Shown one piece after another: positions 53,034-64,000 of a stretch of DNA of 64,000 nt. Within the stretch, counting starts at the first letter, position 1. Each line of letters starts with the position of its first letter. The position numbers and the translations under genes are program-made. The stretch comes from Apostichopus japonicus (lineage: Eukaryota > Echinodermata > Holothuroidea > Aspidochirotida > Stichopodidae). Location: assembly GCF_037975245.1 (NCBI RefSeq), contig NC_092565.1:15405499-15469498 (forward strand), in the 5' to 3' direction. The notes below the pieces were generated by a model that was not told where the DNA came from, did no database searches, and worked only from the letters and a program-made list of their open reading frames with translations.

Positions 53034-53779
53034 GAAGGTGTTTTCTCTTGGTTAGGATAATAGATATAATTTCTAACACCTGTTAATGAACTTTTTTTAT
53101 TTTGAGCGCCATACAAAATCAGTCATTCTTTTATTGTGGGGTGCACATTTGACATTTTAACCAGTAGTTGGCCCATCCATACCTAAGAATCAGATTAAGT
53201 ATGCCGCAATTGCTCAATCTTGATTAATAAGTTGTTTCTCTCTTCCGCTTTGTTGTTGCACAGTTAGGCTACATAAAATCAGATTCTTAAAGATTAAAAG
53301 ATGACTTCAGAAATTTAGTCTTGTCATATTCCAAGAGACTGTAAAGATATGAGTGGTAGTAAGTTTTCGAGAAATTCACCTTTAAAGTGACCTTAATATC
53401 CAAATCGTGCAGTGCTTCACTAATCGATGATCGAGACGGTTCCTCGGTGCAGACCTTAATGTTAATGCATTGTATTAGAAATTCCAATAATTCTACCAAG
53501 AGATGTTCTTTAACCTCATGTGGATATTAACAGTGCACCATTGGATGACTTTCAACACCATTTGTCCTTTACAAAGTTGTAATGCATTGTATATTATTTG
53601 AGCCTGTAGAATTCCTATATATCTCCCAGATAGTTTTGTGTTGCATCTGAGAAACTGACCAAATGGTCTATGTAGCCCAGTCACTTTAACTGATGAACCT
53701 CAGTTGCATAAAGATTCATTTCTCTTTAATGAGGACTTTAAGTAATAATGCTCTTGTTTTTCTTTCTTTCTTTTTCATT

Positions 53780-53885
53780 TGTTTGTTTTATGTTTTCCTT
53801 GTAAAGCGCCATAGAATATCGTTTTAGTTATGGGGCTATATAAATGCCATATACTTTATGATGATTATTTATTATTTAAAATGCA
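53780..53885 (+). mobile_element. LINE/SINE-type 3' tail
   Basis: ccttgtaaagcgcc, ttatggggctatataaat and a TTATTATTTA run mirror the element tail at 18055-18125. Only the 3' end is recognisable. Confidence 0.6.
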
Positions 53886-54314
53886 ACCTGGACTTATGAC
53901 AGTGTTTTTTTTTATTTTAAGGTTTACAACAAATGAAATTAATTTGGGCTAAGCAATCATCCAAGCTTGTTATGTCATTATAAACTAAATGCACTGTTGC
54001 ATTTGGGTTATTTCTTTCTTTCTCAACTTCACCATATAATGAGTTTTCCTTTGTTTGTCTCGTTGTGTGATAAGACACTGCTTAGAGAGGTGTCAAATCA
54101 GCAATTTATTCTTCTGCTTCTACTTAAATGACTTGACATATTCACCGATCGATTATGTTTCTTCATTAATCTTACATCTTTCATTAACGCTCGGGTAATT
54201 TTAGTGTCAAGATTGTTTCCAAAGTTTTGTTTTTTTAGACTTACCTTCGTATACCACTTATACCTCTTGGCTCCCTTTTGGACGGTTTCTTAAACAAGAG
54301 TAGTTGGTTATTTG

Positions 54315-54654
54315 CAGTGGCGTAGGAAAGTACTTTTGAGTGGGGGGGCTGAAGTTTGATGGCCGGCCTGGGGGAGGGGTCTAAGGGGAGGGGGTGTCCC
54401 CCTTCCCTATTGGAAATTTTGCATTTCCAGGCAATTTGGTGCAATATAGCACACTTCAACACCCACTCCATTTTGTAAATAATTTTGAATTTTTACCTGG
54501 CCTTAGATGCAATTTGGTGCTCCAAATGAAATTTTTTTCTCATTTGGAAATGAAAAAGGGGTTTTCTGACTTGCGAGGCGGGTGATACTTCCACCCCCCA
54601 TATTTTTCACTGGGGGGGCTGGTACCCCCCAGCCCCCCGGTTCCTACGTCCTTG
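54315..54654 (+). mobile_element. hAT-type MITE with 8-bp target-site duplication
   Basis: A 340-bp element from CAGTGGCGTAGGAA to TTCCTACGTCCTTG (inverted ends matching at 11 of 14) flanked by GTTATTTG at 54307-54314 and 54655-54662. The interior is G-rich near both ends (ggggggct, cagccccccgg). Non-coding. Same overall design as 34712-35004 but a different family. Confidence 0.9.
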
Positions 54655-54745
54655 GTTATTTGTTATTATATATAATGAAATGTCTGTCATTTGCATAGTA
54701 TTTACATATTTGCTGTCATGTATTGATGGGTCAAATTATTAATTC

Positions 54746-54749
<4 letters not shown>

Positions 54750-54777
<28 letters not shown>

Positions 54778-54778
54778 T
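54750..54778. repeat. (TA)n microsatellite
   Basis: Pure TA run in intergenic DNA. Confidence 0.95.
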
Positions 54779-57208
54779 GCTCATTTTTATCTTTATCCCT
54801 TTCCCTCTTTGCTGATCATCATCATAGCCATTTTAAATTAATTTGATTTTTTAAAGCTAATGCAAAATTAATGCATATTTATTTCATTTTATCAAACTTT
54901 TCCCCATATTTCTCTTTACCTTCCTATCTTGCTATATGTGCTAATATATAAATAATTTTATTTATCAATCTGCTGTCATCTTAGGGAATAAATCTATAGA
55001 AAATATGTTCGATTTAGTGTTTTCCTATTTAGTTCATTAACAAAAAATACAGTTCGATTTTGCGTTGAGTTTGGTCAATTTTGGACACTCGAAAGTAACA
55101 TAAATAGTGTAATTTATTTGTATCATTATTGTTTCATTTCAAATGATGAAGAATATGTCGACAAGTTTGAAAATTTCTGGATAGTCCTTGTTTATATTAT
55201 TTTTACACTAATAGTAAACAAGTTTTCAATAATTATCATTTAAATTAGATATTAATATCATCATAGTAAATCTGCACTTAACTTCGATGTGTATAGCAAT
55301 ATTACTAATAGATCATAGTTTTTAATCATTCATAAATTCGAGCATAATGACGTCATCACAGAAAATGATTTGATTTTAAAACATTCCATAGAGTAAAGTA
55401 TGTAACTATGCTATATATGTTGGCATGTGTGGCTTCCAAAGAACCCTTTCTAGTTCTCTGGTGGCTTCACAACTCAAGGATCAAATCGTCACGAAAATCC
55501 TGAAATAAATTTGTTGTTCTTTCAAAGCGACTGTTGTCTGTTTTTGATATCTTACTCAGTATGCTCTGTTATCGTGAAGCCCTACCCCGCCCTCTACTTC
55601 ACAGGTTTCACGTCATAACTTTACAGAAAACGAACGAACAGAAAACAAACCCCCGGATTGAATCCTAATTATCAGTTCTAATTCTCTCAAAACGAGAGAG
55701 GACGAAATGGGACAAAAGCGGTTGATGTTATTACTTTATAGCAGGCTTTGCCTCTTCTTCAGTTCTATTTGCTAATGACATGATCTGTAAGTAGGGGACT
55801 CGTCATCATGAGTCATACATGTAGGCATGAGTAAACATGATATTGATGAATATGCATGAATGGTCAGTCTCGTACATGCTTTCGAACAATGAAATGCGAT
55901 CAAATGCATTAAACAGTGACGGCGGGTGAAAACAGTTGGGTGAGGAAGTTGAGAAAGCTGGGACGCGAGAAAGGAGGAAGGGGGGGGGGGGGTGTTAGGA
56001 GCGTATTCATCTAGTTTTCAAGTTTAGTTTCACTGAATTAATTTCCTTTGGCGGCCCCGCCTTGCACGTATTGATAACCTTATCTACCGACCCATCCCTA
56101 CCCTCTGCGCCGGCATCTTAAACTCTTTAACAACTGGTCAGGTAAATAGGCGTTTGCAACATATCACTGGTCATGGTGAATCGTTCCTCATACAGCATCG
56201 CCGGTATGGTCCCATTGTCCCGGGAAATGCGTATAGACACTTGAACCACAAGTCAGGAAAAGTTTCGTACTCCTCCCGCCCCCCACCCAACACAGAGTCC
56301 GTCTGCCTCCGGCAAGGATTTAAAAACGACAAAGCATACAGTCAAAAATGACGCGAATCATTATGTAAGTAAATTTCCGTGATTTTATTGCACGAATTTG
56401 GCACGGTAAAAATTCAATTAAATATGAACGTAACAATGGTCAGAAAAGGTACAAAACTAGTTTCAGCATATTGTGAGTAGTTGAAACAAAACATTAACTA
56501 AATCTTCTTTAGCAGAAAAAGTTTTAAATTCCCAAAAAAAAATCTTTGTTAGTTGTCGCTGATGAAACCATTAATTTACAAGAAACAGACGTTAAACGTC
56601 GAGAACAACTTGGAAACGAGGACGAACAAATACAAATAATTGTTTTCATGAAAAAAATTGAATGTAATAATTAGTATTAATTTAACACAAGTAGAGAAAG
56701 ATTGACGATTAAAAAGAGGAACCACGACAACAACAACAAAAATCGAACAATGGATTAGACATTTTTAACTAACGAATAAATGAAACAAAGTCAGAAAGAA
56801 AAAGACAAAAGAGTGAGAAACGGAAGGAAATTACAAACACAGAAAAATAAAGTGAACAATACTTTACTTTCTGTGATTGTTCTTATAGTTTCCCCGTAAA
56901 TCATAACACTTTTAATATAACAAGCATGTATTCAAAGTATACAAGCGAAAGAAATAAACGGAGGCAAAAATGTCGAAATTAATAAATTAGAACTTTAATG
57001 ATGATCGCCTAAATTCTTTGGAAACATTGAAATAAAATACTGTCAGTTCATCAGATGAAACTTAAATCAGATCATCTTTGAGTAAAACTAATATGCAGTC
57101 GCCCTATCTATTAATCCCACGTAATAATACCCTTACAACCTTAATATTTGCATGCATATACTTTCTCCAACACTATAAGTTTACAATGGAGGCTCCTATA
57201 ATTATTAT

Positions 57209-57214
57209 TTTATT
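57209..57214 (-). terminator. Candidate DUSP poly(A) signal
   Basis: AATAAA on the minus strand 0.8 kb past the phosphatase stop codon. Others exist further on (for example near 56385), so the true end is uncertain. Confidence 0.35.
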
Positions 57215-58006
57215 TAGTCATGCAATGGGGATTGATTTCTACTAAATGCATCTTGATATACATCATTCCACTGGCCCTCCTCACGAATGGAATCACGTAA
57301 GAAAGCGCCCTTATTTTTATCATACGATGTCACTTTACCTGGCACGGAGAAAACTACATAAAGCGAAAAGTTTCCAAATTTGACGGTCGTTATCAGAACC
57401 ATTCCTGAGTTGGTAATTATTTATATATTGCAGATTAACAGAAGCCTAACCATTTTGTGAAGTAGCGGTCGACTGAACCTCAATTTGGATATACCTCAGT
57501 CTCATATTTTTTAGTTAAGTTTAACAAGCCTTTTAATTACTTGAACTTTAATAAGTGTGTTAGATGTGTCGCAACTATCAGGGTGCGCGTCCGAGAGAGC
57601 TGTTCTCTGGAAATAAAGATTCAATTTTTCAAACCCTTTAAGATTCCTTGGGAAACACCTGGTTCATATCGGTCATTTTTTCCATATAAATATCAACATG
57701 ATGTCATGCAGAAAGTGTCATCTAAACACACGCCATGGGGAAGCCTCATAAGTCTGACTTGCCAAAGTCGTTTACACATTCGAAGCATTCACCGTGCCAT
57801 ATGAATTTACTAAAAAATGCTGACACGAACCGTGTAAGTTGGTATATTATCTTAACTGAAATACAAAATTCTCAGAAAGTGTATTTCGTTTAATTATTTA
57901 ATCAATAAAGGTTCAATAGATGTTACTGTTTTCATTAATAAAAAAAAAAATAGCAAAAATAGAAGTTCAGTTCACTGCGTATGACACCGTCATCTCTAAT
58001 CAGTCT

Positions 58007-58455
58007 TTAAGACGGGGAAGCGATAGGACGGAAAGATTGGAAGGGTGACGGGCAGAAAAACCCAGGCGACCATTTGTCCCGAAGGTTGACATTCACAGTG
58101 CTGACAGCTAAAGTGTCCTTCTGTAACGCGTTTGGACTAAGGCCGATATTAGAAACACACGTGGACGGGAGGGAGACACTGCGCACGATTCGACGACTGG
58201 CGAAGAATTCCGTGTCAGACTTGTTGACGTCATTGGTGGGAGTCTTGCCAAAGAGGTCAGTTTCGAGGCGTTGTAGTTGTAACATGAATGCGAGGTTAGG
58301 CGAGATGATTGTGCGTCTAAGATGGACGTATTCAAAGGCTTCATCGAGACGGTATCTGCGGGAAATCATCAGATACGCCATACAGATTGTTGCAGAGCGA
58401 CTTATTCCTGCCTTACAGTGCACGAGTACACGGCCTTCGTTGGCTTTCACTGAAT
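58007..58455 (-). CDS. DUSP last exon (catalytic loop, stop)
   Basis: 449 nt, acceptor acacag. DSVKANEGRVLVHCKAG opens it; the stop TAA is at 58009-58007. The C-terminal 75 residues are not recognisable beyond being Ser/Arg-rich. Confidence 0.95.
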
Positions 58456-59508
58456 CTGTGTTTAAGAAATACAAGATTTAAAATTAGTTACAATAGTTAG
58501 TTACAAATGAAACAAAAACGTACCACATATATCATTGCAAATAACAAGGAATTGGAACAAGAAATCGCACAGGGCTCCAACTGAATAAACGAATATTGGT
58601 ATATTTTGAATACATGGGGTTGGTCACCGGGCGCCATGGTAAAGTGTCGGTTAGGGTCGATTTGAATACTTATGTTGGTTGGAGACGGATACGAGAGGAG
58701 TGAAGTAACATTCTGTAATCCAACTATATGCTATATTATTAACTACAAAATTCTTCTCAAAATAACAACGAGAGACGCGATGTACCTCAAAGATTAAGTT
58801 TACACCAACAGACAGACGATAAGCCAATGGAACTAAAAGAAACGACGCACATGACCCAAATCAGAATCCAGTCAAGCTTGCATTTCCCTTTCCCTTTAAT
58901 AGCTGGTCGAAAGACATGTCATGGCCCTAATATGGTGAACTTCAATGGAAGCCAAAGTTCAACTATACTGTAAAACTCACCGATAAACGAAGCCGCCTCG
59001 TGAAACCATTCCGAGAGATCGGCATCGGTGTCGTCATCAACGGGGATGTTCTTGTAGGTAAGGGACTGTGGGAAATGATTCGGACAACGTTTGGAAACAT
59101 TCAAGACAGCTGTGATGCCAAGCTTTTGTAGGGTGTTGTCGCAACCACTGTGGAAGGCACTTCCGAGGTAGAGGTGTGGTAGGATGGAGACCGGTTCATC
59201 CTTTACCCTCCTCGTGGGCACCGACTGGCACTCTCCGTGACCTGCAGGGATGCGAGGCTCAATGAAACTATTTGTACTGCAGGTGGAGGTCGAGTAACTT
59301 TCTGGAGGTTGAATAGATAACCGGGGTAGGCACGGTCGCCGCTTGGACATAGCTTGACAAAAAGAAGCGGTCGGTGTCTCATTCATCGAGGGCCGATTAC
59401 AGGGTACTTGCAAGGGCTGAAGACGGAATAATGTCGGTGGACTTGAGGACGTTGGTTGGCGAAAATCACAGCGGGCGGGAAATTCCCTGGCGAATTTGTT
59501 GAATCCAC
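58007..59508 (-). CDS. MAP kinase phosphatase (DUSP1/4/5-like), last two exons; 5' part missing
   Basis: Dual-specificity phosphatase that removes phosphate from Thr and Tyr of MAP kinases. Seen: exons 59508-58981 and 58455-58007 join in phase 1 to 325 codons. The first begins GGFNKFAREFP, the closing segment of the rhodanese/CH2 domain, then a Ser/Pro-rich linker and PVSILPHLYLGSAFHSGC with PNHFPQSLTYKNIPVDDDTD (general-acid loop). The second has VHCKAGISRSATICMAYLM (Cys and Arg of HCx5R) and RRTIISPNLAFMLQLQRLE, the type I nuclear MKP signature, then a Ser-rich tail. An in-frame ATG at 59386 could start a 284-aa rhodanese-free form. More likely an upstream exon encodes the rhodanese domain with its kinase-binding motif, as in human DUSP1, whose second exon starts at the same place. 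None is visible up to 64000. Confidence 0.93.
58981..59508 (-). CDS. DUSP penultimate exon
   Basis: 528 nt, acceptor ttcag at 59509-59513, donor GTGAGT. It encodes the end of the rhodanese domain, the linker and the first half of the phosphatase domain up to EAASFI. Confidence 0.92.
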
Positions 59509-62500
59509 CTGAAATGACAATGAAAATAAAAAGGGGTTGGATACAATTTTCTTAAACGAAAGAAAGCGATGCTTTCTTCGACGTATTAAATGACGTATCT
59601 TAATTCAGATATATAACAAAATCACTGAAAATAGGGAAACGCGGAAGTGATTACCGGTGTATGTATGCTAATGATCAGAGAAGACAAGACGAAATATAAT
59701 AAAAACAAAAGTCAGGCAGGAAAACTTACTATAACCTTCGTAATCAAACTAAATATATCAAACCGGAGAATGACGCATTTTATCTCTCCCTAATTGTTTG
59801 TTTTTCAACAGTAGTTAATCCTTTGTGTACAACGACAGACTGCCAGATGCTTAAACGAAGTCACAGCAGTGATTCAATCGGCGAACGTAAATTGTCAACA
59901 CAACCGTCTGAGATTATCGAATTCGCAATTTTCTACGATTAGGGTTCTGACTTCCGCTTGGATGATGGTGACAGATATCCTCAGAGATGTTTACCCCTGA
60001 TTCACCTAATTTTAACAATCTTTCCTTCACGAATCTGCACACAAAAAAATTAGACCTCCCGATAGCTCATGAAGCCGCAAACTCCCGTTTTAAAAAACCC
60101 TTCACCGCGACAATTTCATTTCTCATTTGAATGCATTGAAAACATAGCGTGAATCCACGTTTCCGGTGCGAGTTAATTAACTAATGTACGTCTTTATAGC
60201 TAGCACGTTTTGTATGCAGCGATGCGTGTATAGACATCACACAAGAACCTGTATTGATCCGTTGATGTTAAGTTTCTCACGCGCCAGTCAATTGAGATTA
60301 GACAAAGAAAGAAAGAAAAAAAGGACGATTTATGAAAAATTTATGAATCGGAAGTTGGTAAGGGTGCCGGAAGGGGAAGAGGAATAGATGTCTTTGAGGA
60401 GGAAAATTAATGGCGATGCAATAAGAGAGATCAATATGTATATAATGCTAGGCAATGTATATATGAGATGGACAGGAAATGAGTGTACATGCGACAGTCC
60501 TCCAGTATGAATCATGCAATACTCTATACTTATAGCTTAATAAATGAGAAATGAACCTGTTCACGGATAGTCATTGTTATGTGGTTTATGATATATATAT
60601 GAATTGAGATGAAACGTTGCACAAATAGTCATTGCGTACACAAGAAATTAAGAGTCATGAACCACAGTAATTATTTTTATAGAAATTCGTAGGTCTGCAT
60701 GGTTCTAGTACTCTATTGGTTTCACCGTGTATATATTGTTAACTGACAATAACAGAAATAACATTCATTAATCCCACTAATTAGTTTGCAAAATCGGGGT
60801 ATTTGTTTTACACTGTGTGTATTGTATAGTGGAGTGACAGTTGATATACGGTACAACTTTTACAAGTAATCAAATTTCTCTTTGTTGTATTAAACAAATT
60901 TATGATTAAAAAACAAAAACAAAATGTATATATGACACCTGCATGGTAAACTGTTAACATTTTTCTTGTAAGTTGGTTTTAAATTTCGTTGATCACGGTT
61001 CCATCATTTTACACGATACTGTTGCGAACATGAATTTCATATGTGAGGATGAGCCGTTATTTCATCATCCAAAGTTGCATGATTATTAAAAAGCCTGTTT
61101 ATAGAACCATATTTAGGACCTTCAGTGTGTTCTAATTAAGAAGTGACGAGTTTTACAAAGGAATTATACTGAAAATATTATATGTCGTCGCTTGAGTCGA
61201 GTTCCGGCGATAATGCCTCACCTCGTCAGCTCAGAGAAAAGTGCGTAATCGTTACGTACACCTGACGAATTTTAAGGTTTCTTATAATTTGTGGCGATTT
61301 TTTCAAACCACAGGATATTGTCACGTGCAATGCTTCGAAATGAATTATCTGTATAACTTTTCGATGAATGCCGGGATGGCCACTTCCGCTATACGAATGG
61401 CGACGATGTGTATTTCTAACCTTTTCGATACTAGTTGCCTTTTTCATTTTCCTTGTACAATTCCGAAAAAAACAAACAATCTAAACCCCACACAAAAACT
61501 GATATTCACTAAGCTAGCAAAAATTCCTCCGCTTGCGCCAACACCTCCTTCCGCCAAATTCCTGACGGGACAACTTTGAAAACTTTCAGCCTACCTGTGT
61601 ACAATATAGGTCAACTAATGGTGAAATGACTGTCCACCTGCTCATACATCCGCATAGAGGAATGTTTGTGTTGCACTTATATACTCGTCTTTACAGAACG
61701 GAAGGTTAATGCTGTTTTCATAGCAATGACCGTGTCCTCACATCAAACGGCTGAGTCGAGACAACAAAGGGGGCGGTCAATGAATGTGGGTCAATATTTC
61801 AGACCACGTCTGTAAAGTTCCGGTGACGTTGCAAATGGTCAACCTTTTAAATTGGGATGTGTCAATGAACAAAGTCCTTCACGTGTAAAACCCAAGATTC
61901 ATTGGTAAAACAAACAATAGGCGTTGGGACAAAGTAGGTCTTCAAATGGATTGAATCGTCAGAGCCTCTTATCAGAAAGGCCGAACGATTGACCTAGAAC
62001 GCATAGCCGATGTTGACCAGTGGTACTTGCTTGTATTTAAAATGCCACAGATGAATAATTTCGAACTAAAGATCACTATACATGGAAAAGTACAATTGAA
62101 TAGCCACTCAAAATGCTAACGACTTAGTCTAACGATGGACAGCCACAAAACTGTCCATCATCTCACCATGCAGTTGCTGATAGAAACACGCTTTGTTGAT
62201 ACACAAACCTGTACTATTGAACACGTCTTTAAAAGCTCAGGTAATTTGAAATAAATTGTGAGTGATTTAGAGTGGGCAGTGTTGAGTGTTAACTATACAT
62301 GAATTTCCTCTTATATACAAAGCATTATAAGCGATAACGCTAACAACGTGTGACCTGCTCTAGCGCGTAAATGAAACAAATCAACAGAAGGAATCATCGT
62401 TGTTATGGTGACAAATTGAGCCGACATATTGTGAAGAGGTCTTTGCACCTATCTGAAGAAATATGGAAAGGCAATTTCCAGGATACTAGGAAATTTAGGG

Positions 62501-64000
62501 AATAATCGTTTGACTGGAAGGAATAGTTTCTGCGAAAAAGAAGGGGTTTCATCGTTACAGCTATCTAAATGACACAAAATTGAAGCTTCTGGAGATATGG
62601 CCATTTACGAAACGAGGCAATTGTAGGGTACTATATGGTATACGGCAGAGTGTATTTTCCTAATATTTTTCAATCAGATACGTTAATCGCTTTAGTGATC
62701 GCTTTCTGAGATCTGTAAATTAGGTTTTCCCATGCAAACGATCACTGAACTAAAGTTAAAAGTGCAGACAAGTTGAAAATATCTTTATAAACAGATTCCA
62801 TGAATATTAAATATACTTTCTGAGTTGCTATTTGCAAGGGTCTTGATTCTAACTTTACTGTATAATGGAGGGATATTTATACTACAGAGTGCACTGTCTG
62901 AATCGCATATAGTTAAACGGTCATATATACTGTTGCTGAAATAGAAAGATCACTGAAAATTTTATTAAGTACAATGGTAATTTTTCTTGAACTATCTTTA
63001 GGTTTTATCATCAATTATATTTTGATTACAATTGTTATTAATGTTTCAAAATCTTCACATTTTGATGAAATTCATCGGTAAGAATGACACTTCAAAAGAT
63101 ATTATGGTATAAGAGACTATATACTTGTCAAGCATGCGCATTTGTTCTCTCAATGACTCATCCTGCCCTTGAATTGTTGTTAACTGAAAACATTCCTTTC
63201 TCAAAATTGCTGATCATCTCCGTGATGACAACTTTCCTGTAATTAATATCATAATGTTTAACAAATAGGACACATCCTAAGTCTTAGTGTAAACACACAT
63301 TCCATGGAGATGGGAAATATAAACGCTACACCGGCTCTAATTTCCTAAGTAATAGCGGAAGTTATATGAGGTACGAAAAGAGGGTTATAACCAACGGCTC
63401 GGCTCCTATTACCCACCTGAATAAAAAGATAGAAACTGAGAATATTCTCAGTGATAACATTTACCACGGTACCATGGTGTTAATGATTCGGCCAGGTTAT
63501 GTCATATACCGGTAACTATTGTGGAACAAGTCAGGTCAAGACTGAACGAACGAAACTATTTATATACGAATATAATTTATAAATGAATATATATATATGT
63601 ATACATATATCGCATTACATTAAAATAATATCTCAAAGCACTTTACACGGGACTAGAGTAAGGATACGTACTGAGTAATAAACAAATATCGGTAAAAGCA
63701 AATATGCAACATTATAACAATGTAAGGTTTTGTGACCCACACCGCACCTTGACCGACGGTTACGCAGACTGGCTATATGTAAAATTTAGCTGAATATATC
63801 ATGAAAAGGCCGATTCGTTACAACTTTGCGCATACATGCTAATTGGGAGACCATCTTCTGCGCATGCTCATTGGAAGACCACCTTCCGCGCAAACTATAC
63901 CAGAACCGATCCATGCATGTAGGCCTAGTTAACGCTTATATATTTATCACTTACACTACAATCAAAATACACGAATTATTTTTGTAAACTTATTATCCCA
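59509..64000. other. Probable long DUSP intron / upstream DNA, no exon recognised
   Basis: No open frame of rhodanese size lies on the minus strand. Frames at 60330-60515 and 61226-61447 show no domain. A sequence near 63622-63650 (atctcaaagcactttac) resembles a reversed LINE/SINE tail. Nothing else supported. Confidence 0.55.

Larger units (their letters stand above)
53034..57208. other. Intergenic, no gene recognised
   Basis: Contains a LINE-type tail (53780-53880), a hAT-type MITE (54315-54654), a TA run (54750-54778), a poly-G run (55980-55992) and otherwise AT-rich sequence. Frames such as 56154-56351 show no domain. Confidence 0.6.

Noticed and set aside
57214-57402. 62-codon minus-strand frame
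   Set aside because: Starts with a real ATG and looks hydrophilic, but lies where the DUSP 3' UTR is expected and has no recognisable domain.
58074-58481. 135-codon plus-strand frame
   Set aside because: Antisense shadow of the phosphatase catalytic exon.
59509-64000. Rhodanese exon of the DUSP gene, including the frame at 61226-61447
   Set aside because: No minus-strand frame long enough or similar to a rhodanese domain; the 73-codon frame shows no match to it.

Overview
The window looks like a gene-poor, AT-rich, repeat-laden piece of an invertebrate deuterostome genome, most likely an echinoderm (sea cucumber, sea urchin or relative). That assignment is inference. It rests on split genes with GT/AG introns, many private minisatellites, hAT-type palindromic elements, and a single-exon RING/B-box/filamin/NHL TRIM gene of the kind expanded in these animals. 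Nothing in it is prokaryotic, and I saw no tRNA, rRNA or CRISPR array.

Layout. 1-5.5 kb: no gene; a 59-bp satellite array (about 1955-3813) and a 29-bp array (about 4545-4995). 5.5-36.6 kb, minus strand: a complete TRPM-family (melastatin) cation channel gene. I rebuilt it exon by exon: one 5' non-coding exon plus 23 coding exons whose phases all join, giving 1383 codons. It has the N-terminal SLOG/MHR region, S1-S6, a TRP helix, a coiled coil and a long tail carrying five copies of an octapeptide, but no NUDT9-H and no alpha-kinase domain. Its introns hold a different minisatellite almost every few kilobases, a LINE reverse-transcriptase fragment, a 52-bp perfect palindrome and a hAT-type MITE with an intact 8-bp target duplication.

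36.6-38.2 kb: the intergenic region between TRPM (minus) and NELFE (plus), so the two genes are head to head. It carries a 195-bp inverted-repeat element and a LINE reverse-transcriptase fragment. 38.2-47.5 kb, plus strand: NELFE, the RNA-binding subunit of negative elongation factor, complete in 8 coding exons (277 aa), lacking the RD repeat of the human protein. Its first intron holds a 605-bp element with 20-bp perfect terminal inverted repeats.

48.9-53.1 kb, plus strand: an intact 658-codon TRIM-NHL gene in one exon, preceded by two identical 415-bp blocks 1477 bp apart, the nearer ending about 110 bp before the ATG and containing a TATA-like motif. 53-58 kb: no gene, with a LINE-type tail and a second hAT-type MITE. 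58.0-59.5 kb, minus strand: the last two exons of a MAP-kinase phosphatase (DUSP1/4/5 type). The expected rhodanese-domain exon is not in the window, so the gene probably runs past 64 kb.

The four genes are not an operon or an obvious pathway: a Ca2+/cation channel, a Pol II pausing factor, a putative E3 ligase and a MAPK phosphatase. The most unusual features are the hybrid character of the TRPM channel, its coding minisatellite, the duplicated block upstream of the TRIM gene, and the density and nesting of repeats.
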